Positions 14,567 to 22,987 are shown, counted from the stretch's first letter. The stretch is 32,854 nt of DNA from an uncultured Ruminococcus sp. (GCA_947174365.1 CAMWIR010000018.1:1-32854); one strand, 5' to 3'. Notes: generated by a model from the letters alone, not told the origin. Made by a program: numbers and translations.

Positions 14567-16546
14567 TTGGCTAAAAAGAAAGAGTATGACAACGAAAGTA
14601 TAGTGGTTTTAAAAGGCCCGGACAAGGTGAGAAAGCGCCCTGCGGTCATTTTCGGCTCGAACGATCTGGAGGGCTGCAAGCACTCGGTGTTTGAGATAAT
14701 TTCCAACTCCATTGACGAGGCAAGGGACGGCTACGGTGATAAGATCATTGTTACAAGGTACAGCGACAAGTCGATAGAAGTTCAGGACTTCGGGCGGGGC
14801 TGTCCTGTGGACTTTAACCAGGCGGAGCAGCGGTTCAACTGGGAGCTTGTTTACTGCGAGATGTATGCGGGGGGAAAATACAGCGACAATGAATATGAAT
14901 TTTCCCTGGGTCTTAACGGTCTGGGCGCTTGCGCTACCCAGTTTGCTTCGGAATATATGGATGTGGAGATATTCCGTGACGGGTTCAAGTACAATCTTCA
15001 TTTTGAAAAGGGCGAAAATATAGGGGGGCTTCAGAAAGAACCTACAAAATCACGCAAAACGGGAACTCGCCAGCGCTGGAAGCCCGACAGAGAGGTATTT
15101 ACGGACATTAAGATCCCCAAGGAATATTTCAGGGAAATGATGAAGAAGCAGGCGGTGGTAAACCCCAAGGTCACCTTTGTTTTCCGCTGGGAGATAACGG
15201 AGGGGGAATTCGAGGAGGAGACCTTTTACTATGAAAACGGTATTACCGACTATCTTTCGGAGATAGTGGGGGATGACGCGCTGACGGCGGTACAGTTCTG
15301 TTCCTGCGAGCGAAAGGGCAGGGACGCCGAGGACAGGCCAGAATACAAGATGAAGCTTTCCTGTGCGTTTACCTTTTCAAAGACGGTAAGCTTTCAGGAA
15401 TATTATCATAATTCCAGTCTGCTGGAATATGACGGTGCGCCCCAAAAGGCAGTGCGGCAGGCGTTCCGTTCGTCTATCGACAATTATATGAAGTCAAACG
15501 GGAAATATTTGAAAAATGAAAAGTCTATCAAGGACGACGATATTGCCGACAGTCTGGTGCTTATTTATTCGGGCTTTTCTACGGCGAATTTTACGTCCTA
15601 TGAAAATCAGACGAAAAAGGCTATTACCAACAAGGCTATTTACGACAATATGGTGGACTTTTTAAAAAGCCAGCTGGAGGTTTATTTTATAGAGAATCCC
15701 GACGACGCGGGGAAAATTTGCGAGCAGTTGCTGATAAACAAGCGCAGCCGCGAATCCGCCGACAGGATAAGGGCGGGGACGAAAAACAACCTTACAAAGC
15801 AGATAGACCTTGCCAACATGGTGGAAAAATTCGTGGACTGCCGCACCCGTGACAAAAGCCGCAGAGAGGTATATATTGTGGAGGGAGATTCGGCGCTCGG
15901 TTCATGCAAGATCGCGCGGAACTCCGAATTTCAGGCGATCTTCCCCATAAGGGGAAAGATACTCAACTGCCTTAAAGTGGATTACGACAGGATATTCAAG
16001 AGCGAGGTCATTACCAACATGATAAAAGTTCTTGGCTGCGGAGTAGAGGTCAAGACAAAGGCGAACAAGGACTTATCGCTGTTTTCTCTGGAAAATTTCC
16101 GCTGGAACAAGGTAATTATCTGCACGGATGCGGATTATGACGGCTTTCAGATACGAACGCTGGTGCTGACTATGATCTACAGGCTGACCCCTACTTTGAT
16201 AGAGAAAGGGTATGTTTACATTGCGGAGTCACCCTTGTATGAAATTACCACTAAAAATATGACCTATTTTGCTTATGACGAGAGAGAAAAGACGGCTATC
16301 CTTGAAAAGATAGGGGACGAAAAATACAAGCTGGAGCGAAGCAAGGGACTGGGCGAAAACGACCCCGACATGATGAGCCTTACCACAATGAATCCCGATA
16401 CGAGGCGGCTTATCAAGGTGAATCCCACGGACGCGGAGGCAACGGCGGAGATGTTTGAGCTGCTTCTCGGCAACAACCTTGAGGGGCGCAAGACCTATAT
16501 TGCGGAAAACGGCAGCGCATATCTGGAAATGGCGGATATAAGTTGA
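14567..16546 (+). CDS. Divergent type IIA topoisomerase B subunit (GyrB/ParE paralogue)
   Basis: A 659-residue ATPase subunit that would drive DNA strand passage with an A subunit. The GHKL ATPase motifs are recognisable: NSIDEA, EVQDFGRGCPVD, YAGGKYSD, NGLGACATQFAS and the QTK loop (YENQTKKAITN) near residue 347. The TOPRIM metal site is intact, with YIVEGDSALG near 437 and CTDADYDG near 520, followed by SKGLGENDPD. Many positions differ from housekeeping GyrB: EIISNSIDEA for EVVDNSIDEA, NGLGA for HGVGA, and TGTRQRW. It is therefore a second, divergent paralogue. No A subunit lies next to it, whereas such pairs usually sit together. The start codon is TTG, chosen because GGAG lies 9 bases upstream. 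A strong hairpin follows the stop. Confidence 0.85.
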   Translation: MAKKKEYDNESIVVLKGPDKVRKRPAVIFGSNDLEGCKHSVFEIISNSIDEARDGYGDKIIVTRYSDKSIEVQDFGRGCPVDFNQAEQRFNWELVYCEMYAGGKYSDNEYEFSLGLNGLGACATQFASEYMDVEIFRDGFKYNLHFEKGENIGGLQKEPTKSRKTGTRQRWKPDREVFTDIKIPKEYFREMMKKQAVVNPKVTFVFRWEITEGEFEEETFYYENGITDYLSEIVGDDALTAVQFCSCERKGRDAEDRPEYKMKLSCAFTFSKTVSFQEYYHNSSLLEYDGAPQKAVRQAFRSSIDNYMKSNGKYLKNEKSIKDDDIADSLVLIYSGFSTANFTSYENQTKKAITNKAIYDNMVDFLKSQLEVYFIENPDDAGKICEQLLINKRSRESADRIRAGTKNNLTKQIDLANMVEKFVDCRTRDKSRREVYIVEGDSALGSCKIARNSEFQAIFPIRGKILNCLKVDYDRIFKSEVITNMIKVLGCGVEVKTKANKDLSLFSLENFRWNKVIICTDADYDGFQIRTLVLTMIYRLTPTLIEKGYVYIAESPLYEITTKNMTYFAYDEREKTAILEKIGDEKYKLERSKGLGENDPDMMSLTTMNPDTRRLIKVNPTDAEATAEMFELLLGNNLEGRKTYIAENGSAYLEMADIS

Positions 16547-16557
16547 TTTATGTGTTT

Positions 16558-16592
16558 GCATATTTTCTCCGCCGCAGGCGGAGAAAATATGC
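16558..16592. repeat. 16-bp perfect hairpin with CCGCCGCAGGCGG core
   Basis: GCATATTTTCTCCGCC and its complement flank a GCA loop, 12 bases after the gyrase-like stop codon. There is no T-run after it, so it is a weak intrinsic terminator candidate or an mRNA 3'-end stabiliser. Its core matches the hairpin at 11514-11546. Confidence 0.6.
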
Positions 16593-16618
16593 TTCCGATA
16601 ATTCGATAATTAAAGATT

Positions 16619-16760
16619 CAGACTGTTGAAAAAGTCCTGTTTCGGGCATTTTGGCATTTTAGAGTTACCGTGCCATCAGGCACATATTGCCACAGGGCTT
16701 TATGACCCACTCAATGTTACCGGCGAGTGGGCTGAAGCGGCACGCTGAAAGATTTTTAGA
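16619..16760. other. Possible insertion-sequence remnant
   Basis: CAGACTGTTGAAAAAGTC resembles an insertion-sequence end (GACTTTTTCAACAGTCTG read in reverse). It is followed by small inverted repeats, GTGCC-ATCA-GGCAC and CCCACTC...GAGTGGG (about 16709-16733), and no open frame of transposase length. Seen directly: the inverted repeats. The IS origin is recalled likeness only. Confidence 0.3.
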
Positions 16761-16768
16761 GGTGAAGT

Positions 16769-17890
16769 ATGGATTTACAGGATATACGCAAGGAAATAAA
16801 CACCATTGACAGCGATCTGCAAAAGCTTTTTCTGCGGAGAATGGAGCTTTGCAGGGACGTTGCGGCATACAAAAAAGCTCACGGTCTGCCTATTATTCAG
16901 GCGGACAGGGAGCAGGAGGTAATTGACCGTATCAGGGCAAATGCACCGGAGGATATGGCGGAGGCTTCGGCGGTTTTGTTTACGGAAATAATGGACATCA
17001 GCAAATGCCTCCAGTCGGAGGAGCTGACAAGGGAAAAGGACTACCCTGCCCCTGCGGTCTTTGACCCCGACAAGGCGGTTGTCATTGCCTGCCAGGGTAC
17101 GAGCGGGGCGTATGCGGAGAGCGCCTGCATAAAGCTTTTCGGGGAAAACAAGCCTATCAGATTTATGAATTACTTTAAGGACGTTGTGGGCTTGGTGGAA
17201 AGCGGCAGGGCGGATTTTGGGATACTTCCCCTGGAAAACTCCACTGTCGGCTCGGTGGAGGAGACCTACAATCTTATGAGCAGTCATGATTTTTACATAA
17301 CGAGCATAGTTCGTGTGGAGATCACTCACTGCTTTGCGGTAAGACAGGGCGTTGACCCTGAGGGGGTAACGAGGGTATTTTCCAAAAAAGAGGCTCTTGC
17401 CCAGTGCTCGTCATTTCTGAAAGCGAAAAATTTAAGCGGTGTTGAGTACGCCAACACGGCTTTGGCTGCGGAAATGGTGCGGGACAGCACAGACCCTGCC
17501 ATTGGCTGCATTTGCTCAAAGCGGTGCGCCGAAATGAACGGTCTGAAAATCGTTGAAGAGCACGCTGCGGACGTTTATCCGAATTTTACACGGTTTATAT
17601 GTTTTTCCAAAAATTTCTGCGCTCCCGAGGACGCAGACACGGTTTCCGTGGCTTTCCGTGTTCCTCACACCCCTGCGGGGCTGTACCGCACTCTGACTAA
17701 GTTTGCAGTGAACGGGCTCAACCTTAAAAAGATCGCCAACAGGACTCTTGCAGGAAAGGATTTTGAGGCGCTTTTGTTCCTGGATTTTGAGGGATCGTGC
17801 AATAACCGAAAAGTGGCGGCTTTTATTGACGATCTGCAAAGCAGTATGAGCTATTTTAAGTTTCTGGGGAACTTTAAGGAAATTTACTGA
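16769..17890 (+). CDS. pheA: Bifunctional chorismate mutase / prephenate dehydratase
   Basis: A 373-residue cytosolic P-protein that turns chorismate into prephenate and then phenylpyruvate, the precursor of phenylalanine. Residues 1-90 form an AroQ-type chorismate mutase helix bundle (DLQDIRKEINTIDSDL, RRMELCRDVAAYK). Residues about 105-285 form the dehydratase domain, with GTSGAYAESA, LPLENSTVGSV and the catalytic TRF in YPNFTRF. Residues 290-373 form an ACT domain (GLYRTLTKFAVNGLNLKKI...LLFLDFEG). The phenylalanine-binding ESRP motif is replaced by ANRT, so feedback inhibition may be changed. The start has GAGGTG 6 bases upstream. It is transcribed alone, and DAHP synthase at 28.3-29.3 kb is the only other aromatic-pathway gene here. 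Confidence 0.92.
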   Translation: MDLQDIRKEINTIDSDLQKLFLRRMELCRDVAAYKKAHGLPIIQADREQEVIDRIRANAPEDMAEASAVLFTEIMDISKCLQSEELTREKDYPAPAVFDPDKAVVIACQGTSGAYAESACIKLFGENKPIRFMNYFKDVVGLVESGRADFGILPLENSTVGSVEETYNLMSSHDFYITSIVRVEITHCFAVRQGVDPEGVTRVFSKKEALAQCSSFLKAKNLSGVEYANTALAAEMVRDSTDPAIGCICSKRCAEMNGLKIVEEHAADVYPNFTRFICFSKNFCAPEDADTVSVAFRVPHTPAGLYRTLTKFAVNGLNLKKIANRTLAGKDFEALLFLDFEGSCNNRKVAAFIDDLQSSMSYFKFLGNFKEIY

Positions 17891-17906
17891 CCGGAGGCAG
17901 GAAGCA

Positions 17907-17938
17907 AGAGGCAAGATGATTTTGTTCATCTTGCCTCT
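17907..17938. terminator. Shared hairpin terminator between convergent genes
   Basis: A perfect 13-bp stem AGAGGCAAGATGA / TCATCTTGCCTCT with a 6-base loop lies between the stop codons of pheA and the GH5 gene. T-runs are poor on both sides, so termination may be partial. Confidence 0.6.
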
Positions 17939-17942
17939 AAAA

Positions 17943-19154
17943 TTATTCTTCAATGCTTTTCCTTATTCCCGCCATTAAATCGGGATTGCGCCAAAGGAAG
18001 CTTTCACGGTTGATTATTCCGCCGTCGTCCCACAAAAAGCAGGGAATGCCCATTTCATGGCAGGTCTTTGTCACTGCTGCCGAAAATTTTATCTGGCTCT
18101 GGGGAGATGTTGTTCCCGCAAAGCCGTATTCGCCGATAAGCACGGGAATGCCTTTGTCAATGAAATTCCTTTTCAGCAGCGCCATTTTATTTTCAAGCTC
18201 CGCTATATCGCCCTCGCTCCCCCAGGTTTTTATATCGCCCGTAATGCAGAACTGCCATGGCGTATAATAATGGACGGAGACGATAAGCCGCCCTGCGGGA
18301 TCATCGGGCAGTACAAAGCGGCTGTCGCAGGTTTCGGCTATGTCTGTCCAGTAGCCTGCTATAAGTAAGTGCCTGCGGTCGTTGTTGCCGCCGCTGTCGC
18401 GCACTATTTCCACAAAACGGCTGTTTATTTTATTCAGCAGCGCGTATGCCTCATTCTTCGATAAATTGTCAAAGCCTATTTCGTTGGCGCTTTCAAAAAT
18501 AAGCTTGTCGGGATAGTCCTTGAACCGCTCGCAGATCTGCTCCCAGAGGGCGGTGTATTTTTCGTTGAACCCGTCATAATCCTTGGCGGCGTTTCTTACC
18601 CATGCGCCGAATTTTGCGTCGTCGCCGCCGTCGTGGTGGATATTGATAATGGCGTACATATCCCGGGAAATAGCGTAGTCCACCACTTCATTGACGCGGT
18701 CAAGCCATTCCTCGTCTATTTTGTAGTCGGGGGCTTCTCCCAAGTGATCGCGCCAGGTAACGGGTATCCGCACGGCGTTTACTCCCTCGCTTTTCATAAT
18801 GTCAAAAAGCTCTGGGGTAGCTTTGGCATTGCCCCACAGGGTTTCGTCTACCGCGCCGTTTTCGGGGGTTTCGTTTACCGTGCCGTCCCCGTCACGGTCG
18901 GCAATGCAAACGTCAAGGCAGTTGCCGAGATTCCAGCCTATAGTCATTTCGCTTGTCAGCTCCATGGACGTAATGTCACGCATTTCTCCCGGCAGCTTTA
19001 CTGTAGGCGAAAGGGTTTCGGTGCCGTTTTCGGCAATGTTTTCCGTAATATTATCCGCTGAATTTTCCGTCGCCGCAGGAAGATTACAGGCGGTAAGGGC
19101 TGCGGTGACGGATAGTAAAAAGGCAAGTATCTTTGAAATATTCATGTTTTTCAT
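17943..19154 (-). CDS. GH5-family endoglucanase lipoprotein
   Basis: A protein of about 403 residues with a lipoprotein signal (MNISKILAFLLSVTAALTAC, lipobox LTAC) and a Glu/Asn-rich linker, so it is anchored outside the cell. The catalytic domain is glycoside hydrolase family 5: the entry motif TIGWNLGNCLD, VNAVRIPVTW, NIHHDGG, the acid/base in IFESANEIGFD and the nucleophile in VLIGEYGF. Such enzymes cleave beta-1,4-glucans. There is no carbohydrate-binding module or terminal dockerin. A DRDGDGTVNE loop, resembling an EF-hand or dockerin calcium loop, sits inside the domain soon after WNLGN. ATG 19154 has GAGGAG 9 bases upstream; ATG 19145 with AAAGGA is an alternative. It follows the NAD synthetase gene by 34 bases. 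Confidence 0.9.
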   Translation of the reverse strand: MKNMNISKILAFLLSVTAALTACNLPAATENSADNITENIAENGTETLSPTVKLPGEMRDITSMELTSEMTIGWNLGNCLDVCIADRDGDGTVNETPENGAVDETLWGNAKATPELFDIMKSEGVNAVRIPVTWRDHLGEAPDYKIDEEWLDRVNEVVDYAISRDMYAIINIHHDGGDDAKFGAWVRNAAKDYDGFNEKYTALWEQICERFKDYPDKLIFESANEIGFDNLSKNEAYALLNKINSRFVEIVRDSGGNNDRRHLLIAGYWTDIAETCDSRFVLPDDPAGRLIVSVHYYTPWQFCITGDIKTWGSEGDIAELENKMALLKRNFIDKGIPVLIGEYGFAGTTSPQSQIKFSAAVTKTCHEMGIPCFLWDDGGIINRESFLWRNPDLMAGIRKSIEE

Positions 19155-19188
19155 TCCTTTATGCTCCTCAAGGTTTTGGGATATTTCA

Positions 19189-21117
19189 TCAAAAATCCAG
19201 CCACAGGTTCGCAGAAGCGTCCGAGGGCATACGCCAGTCCCCACGGGGAGAAAGGGTCACGCTACCCACTTTAGGCCCGTCGGGCAGACAGGAGCGCTTG
19301 AACTGCTGGGTGAAAAACCGCTTGATGAATACTCTCAGCCACTTTTCAATCGTCTCGTCGGAGTAGTCGTTTTTAAAGGCGAGCTTTGCAATGCGCAGTA
19401 TCTTTTTCGGCGTAAAGCCAAAGCGGACGGTGTAATAAAGGAAAAAGTCATGCAGCTCATAGGGACCTACAAGATCTTCGGTTTTCTGCGCTATTTCGCC
19501 GTTTTTGTCGGGGGGAAGCAGCTCGGGGGATACGGGGGTATCAAGAATGTCACGAAGTACAGCGGACAGCCGTTCTTCGCTTTGTCTTGCCTCATAGTCC
19601 ACCAGATGCCGCACAAGGGTTTTCGGCACGGAGGCGTTCACGCCGTACATGGACATATGGTCGCCGTTGTAGGTAGCCCACCCGAGGGCAAGCTCGGATA
19701 AGTCGCCTGTGCCTATGACGATACCGCCTGTCTGATTGGCAATGTCCATAATGACCTGTGTGCGCTCCCTTGCCTGGGCGTTTTCATAGGTAACATCGTG
19801 AACGTCCTCGCTTTGCCCTATATCCGCAAAATGGCTGCGGACGGTCTCGCTGATGTTTATTTCACGAATTTGTGCGCCGTAGCTTTCCGCCAGTATCAGG
19901 GCATTGGATTTGGTACGGCTTGTAGTGCCGAAGCAGGGCATTGTAACGGCGATTATCCCGCTGCGGTTTAAATCCAGCATATCAAAGGCACGGACGGTGA
20001 CGATAAGGGCAAGAGTTGAATCCAGTCCGCCCGAAAGTCCGATAACGCTTTTTTTGCAGCCGATAGCCCGAAGCCTTGTGGCAAGCCCTGCCGCCTGCAT
20101 GGTGAGTATCTCACGGCAGCGGTCGTCACGCTCGTTTTTATTTGCGGGCACAAAGGGCATTTTGGGAAAATATCTGTTCGGTTCAATGCTCCGTATGTTC
20201 ATTTCAAAAAATTGCAGATTAAGTTTGTTTTCGGGAGTGCCTGTGGGGAATGTGTTCATTTTAAGCCGCTCGCTCGACAGCTTTTCCAGATCAATATCGG
20301 CATATATTATGGTAGGTTTATCGAAGCTGCCCGAAAAGGGAGCGGCTTCACTGAGCAGTGCGCCGTTTTCATATATCATGCTGTGCCCCGAAAAGACCAT
20401 ATCCTGTGTGGATTCACCGAGGCCGCAGTCGGCGTAGATATAGCCGCAGACAAGTCTGGCGCTTTGCATATCGCAGAGCTTTTTGCGGTATTCTTTTTTG
20501 CCGATGACCTCATCGGAGGCGGAGGGGTTGCAGATTATGAGTGCGCCGCCCTCGGCATAGTTCACCGACGGGGGAGAGGTTACCCACAGATCCTCGCATA
20601 TCTCCATCGCAAAACGGAACAGAGGCTGTTCCTCACAGACATAAATTACCCTGCCGAACTGCACCTCGGTTTCATTTTCACCGTCCGAAAGCAGCAGGTA
20701 AACCGAGTCCCTATCGGTATAGGATGCAAAGTACCTTGCTTCATAAAATTCCGAGTAATTCGGTATATTGCTTTTGGGGACTATGCCCAAAAGCTTCCCC
20801 GAAAGGCACACTGCGGCACAGTTGTACAACTTCCCGCGGCAGACAACGGGCAGCCCCGCAACAAATACGGTCTCTGTATCGGCAGTCTCCTTCAATATGC
20901 GGAAAAGGGCATTCACAGCCCCCTCCTGCAATCTTCTTGACAAAAACAAGTCGCCGCAGGTGTAGCCCGTAATGCAAAGCTCGGGAAACACCAACAGCGA
21001 ACAGCCTTTGCCGTTCGCTTCCTTTACCGCTTCGATTATCCTGTCGGCGTTGTACTTGCAGTCGGCGACCCTTACGGGAATTGTCGCTGCTGCTGTTCTT
21101 ATAAATCCATCATTCAC
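19189..21117 (-). CDS. nadE: Glutamine-dependent NAD(+) synthetase
   Basis: A 642-residue cytosolic two-domain enzyme that makes NAD from nicotinate adenine dinucleotide, ATP and glutamine. The N-terminal nitrilase-like glutaminase carries the Glu46 region (FPELCITGY), the lysine in IVPKSNIPNY and the cysteine in AMEICEDLW. The C-terminal synthetase domain carries the PP-loop VIGLSGGLDSTLAL near residue 365, and GTGDLSELALGWATYNGDHMS is typical of the family. Length matches the long form of NadE. The start is GTG. A terminator separates it from the upstream SPFH gene. It lies a few kilobases from a NrtR-type regulator and a nicotinamidase, so NAD synthesis genes cluster here, although no copy of the NrtR-like palindrome was found before nadE. 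Confidence 0.93.
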   Translation of the reverse strand: MNDGFIRTAAATIPVRVADCKYNADRIIEAVKEANGKGCSLLVFPELCITGYTCGDLFLSRRLQEGAVNALFRILKETADTETVFVAGLPVVCRGKLYNCAAVCLSGKLLGIVPKSNIPNYSEFYEARYFASYTDRDSVYLLLSDGENETEVQFGRVIYVCEEQPLFRFAMEICEDLWVTSPPSVNYAEGGALIICNPSASDEVIGKKEYRKKLCDMQSARLVCGYIYADCGLGESTQDMVFSGHSMIYENGALLSEAAPFSGSFDKPTIIYADIDLEKLSSERLKMNTFPTGTPENKLNLQFFEMNIRSIEPNRYFPKMPFVPANKNERDDRCREILTMQAAGLATRLRAIGCKKSVIGLSGGLDSTLALIVTVRAFDMLDLNRSGIIAVTMPCFGTTSRTKSNALILAESYGAQIREINISETVRSHFADIGQSEDVHDVTYENAQARERTQVIMDIANQTGGIVIGTGDLSELALGWATYNGDHMSMYGVNASVPKTLVRHLVDYEARQSEERLSAVLRDILDTPVSPELLPPDKNGEIAQKTEDLVGPYELHDFFLYYTVRFGFTPKKILRIAKLAFKNDYSDETIEKWLRVFIKRFFTQQFKRSCLPDGPKVGSVTLSPRGDWRMPSDASANLWLDF

Positions 21118-21150
21118 TTATTATCACATCCAAAAGTATAATAATGTAAA

Positions 21151-21190
21151 GCCGCCCGGCATAAAGGGCTTAAACATTATGCCGGGCGGC
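21151..21190 (-). terminator. Terminator after the SPFH gene
   Basis: A 14-bp perfect stem GCCGCCCGGCATAA with a 12-base loop, followed on the minus strand by TTTACATTATT. It lies 12 bases past the SPFH stop and upstream of nadE. Confidence 0.75.
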
Positions 21191-21202
21191 AGTGGTTGGT
21201 GC

Positions 21203-22165
21203 TTAGTTCTTTTTATCTTCAATTGCGATCTCTTTAAGGGACGCTGCAAGCCCTGCCAGTCCCTGTATCTCCGAGGGAATGATTATCTTTGTTGCCTTGC
21301 CGTCGGCGGCTTTACCGAATGCTTCAAGGCTCTTTATGGCGATAACGCTCTGGGAGGGATTGGCTTCATTGAGCTGCTTGATAGTGTCCGCAAGGGCTTG
21401 CTGCACGTTTCTGATAGACTCGGCTTCACCCTCTGCCTCCAGTATCTTCTGCTGCCTTACAGCGTCCGCACGGAGTATCATAGCCTGCTTCTCAGCCTCA
21501 GCCTGTAAAATAGCCGCTTGCTTTTCAGCCTCGGCACGGAGTATCTTCGATTCCTTTTCACCCTCTGCCACAAGTATCTGGGACTTCTTTTCACCCTCCG
21601 CCTGGAGTATCTTTTCACGGCGCTCACGCTCTGCCTTCATCTGCTTTTCCATGGCGTCCTGAATCTCTCTGGGAGGCAGGATATTTTTAAGCTCCACACG
21701 GTTTACCTTGATACCCCAGCGGTCGGTCGCCTGGTCGAGAATGGCGGTTATCTTGGTGTTGATAATGTCACGGGAGGTAAGGGTAGCGTCCAGCTCCATT
21801 TCACCGATAATGTTACGCAGGGTGGTTGCGGAAAGGTTCTCTATAGCCGACAAGGGGCGCTCCACGCCGTAGGTGTAAAGCTTTGCGTCGGTAACGGTAA
21901 AGAACACTACCGTGTCTATCTGCATGGTAACGTTATCCTTTGTGATAACGGGCTGGGGCTTGAAGTCCACCACCTGTTCCTTAATGGAAACTCTCTTTAC
22001 CACCTTGTCGAAAATGGGGATAACATAGTGAGGTCCCGTATACAGCGCCCCTCTGAATGCGCCCAATCGCTCCACTACATAGACCTGCGCCTGGGGGACG
22101 ATCTTTATCCCCGAAATGAAAATGACCGCTAAAATGATAATGATTATTGCTACTCCTGCTCCCAT
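21203..22165 (-). CDS. SPFH/prohibitin-family membrane protein (QmcA-like)
   Basis: A 320-residue protein with one N-terminal membrane helix (VAIIIIILAVIFISG), then a stomatin/prohibitin (SPFH) domain: VVERLGAF, GPHYVIPIFDKV, DNVTMQIDTVVFF and SAIENLSATTLRNIIGEMELD. From about residue 195 a long coiled coil of 11-residue repeats runs on the AEGEK-ILRAEAEKQ pattern. A C-terminal region with SLEAFGKAADGKATKIIIP follows, as in QmcA/YbbK proteins. Members build ring-like cages in the membrane that organise other proteins, often the FtsH protease. It lies 52 bases downstream of its usual NfeD partner, on the same transcript. The start has AAGGAG. Confidence 0.9.
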   Translation of the reverse strand: MGAGVAIIIIILAVIFISGIKIVPQAQVYVVERLGAFRGALYTGPHYVIPIFDKVVKRVSIKEQVVDFKPQPVITKDNVTMQIDTVVFFTVTDAKLYTYGVERPLSAIENLSATTLRNIIGEMELDATLTSRDIINTKITAILDQATDRWGIKVNRVELKNILPPREIQDAMEKQMKAERERREKILQAEGEKKSQILVAEGEKESKILRAEAEKQAAILQAEAEKQAMILRADAVRQQKILEAEGEAESIRNVQQALADTIKQLNEANPSQSVIAIKSLEAFGKAADGKATKIIIPSEIQGLAGLAASLKEIAIEDKKN

Positions 22166-22217
22166 GGTAAATTTCTCCTTTGTAAAAAATGTAGATTGAT
22201 CTGCGTTTCTTTGCAGA

Positions 22218-22652
22218 TTATTGCTGTAGTTCCTCCACGATCACATACGCTGCGCCTTTGGCTTTGATAATGACTGTTTTTCCCTCGTCTATTACTGCGC
22301 CGTTCTCTGTACGTGCGCCCCAGTCCACGCCGTCAAAGCGGACTCTGCCTGTGCCTGCGGCGGCGTTGACCGCTTCTATCACCACTGCCGCCTTGCCTAT
22401 GTCCAGCTCGCCGTTGGTGGGTATGTAGCCCTGGGGCATAAGCTTTTTAAGCAGGGGACGGGTAATGATAAGCATTGTCACAGATACCACTAAGAATATA
22501 AGGGTCTGCACGCCTACGGGTGCGCCCAACAGCGCCGCTATCCCTGCCGCCAGCGCTCCCACTGCGAACCAAATGGATACCAGCGCAAAGGTGGAGGCTT
22601 CTATAAGCACTCCCGCCACAAGAATGACCAGCCAGAAAATGAATGTCATCAT
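22218..22652 (-). CDS. NfeD-like membrane protein
   Basis: A protein of about 144 residues with three or so N-terminal membrane helices (FIFWLVILVAGVLIEAS, ALVSIWFAVGALAAGIAALLG, TLIFLVVSVTMLIITRPLLKKL) and a C-terminal OB-fold NfeD domain (GELDIGKAAVVIEAV, GRVRFDGVDWGAR, VIIKAKGAAYVIVEEL). Short NfeD proteins work with SPFH proteins, whose gene follows directly. The ATG at 22652 is 13 bases from GGAG; a GTG at 22664 touches that same GGAG and is less likely. The promoter is at 22721-22749. Confidence 0.88.
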   Translation of the reverse strand: MMTFIFWLVILVAGVLIEASTFALVSIWFAVGALAAGIAALLGAPVGVQTLIFLVVSVTMLIITRPLLKKLMPQGYIPTNGELDIGKAAVVIEAVNAAAGTGRVRFDGVDWGARTENGAVIDEGKTVIIKAKGAAYVIVEELQQ

Positions 22653-22720
22653 ATATTTTAACACGCTCCTTTTCAGAGGCAGATTTTGCTTTTGCTATAT
22701 AATTTATTGTCTGTATTTTT

Positions 22721-22749
22721 ATTGTATCACATTTCCGTGCAAAAATCAA
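22721..22749 (-). promoter_or_regulatory. Promoter of the nfeD-SPFH operon
   Basis: On the minus strand TTGATT (22749-22744) and TACAAT (22726-22721) are 17 bases apart. The region 22750-22880 between the divergent promoters is AT-rich with nothing further recognised. Confidence 0.7.
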
Positions 22750-22883
22750 TAGCGGAATAATTAAAATTACATAAGATTTTTTTAATGTTTGCCAAGGATA
22801 TGGATATTGTTAATAATATCTTATGAAACCTGATGCTGAAAATTGTGTAAAACGCTAAAAATAAAATAATTTTCCAAATCCTA

Positions 22884-22912
22884 TTGACAAATCGTATAAT
22901 GTGGATTATAAT
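22884..22912 (+). promoter_or_regulatory. Consensus promoter of the NrtR operon
   Basis: TTGACA (22884-22889), a 17-base spacer and TATAAT (22907-22912) match the vegetative consensus exactly. Start of transcription is expected near 22919. Confidence 0.88.
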
Positions 22913-22923
22913 AGAAACATAAA

Positions 22924-22946
22924 GTTAATAACTAATAGTTACTAAC
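22924..22946. promoter_or_regulatory. Palindromic operator candidate for NrtR
   Basis: A 23-bp palindrome with half-site GTTAATAACTA and mirror TAGTTACTAAC (one mismatch, central A). It lies just downstream of the expected transcription start, where a bound repressor would block transcription. NrtR regulators usually bind palindromes of about this length before their own operons. The link to NrtR is inferred. Confidence 0.6.
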
Positions 22947-22987
22947 TAAAAGCTATCAACAAATAGACACGATCGGAGGGGATTCCA

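Noticed and set aside
16665-16868. 67-codon minus-strand frame that could be a transposase tail
   Set aside because: Mostly overlaps the pheA start antisense, and no transposase motif is visible.
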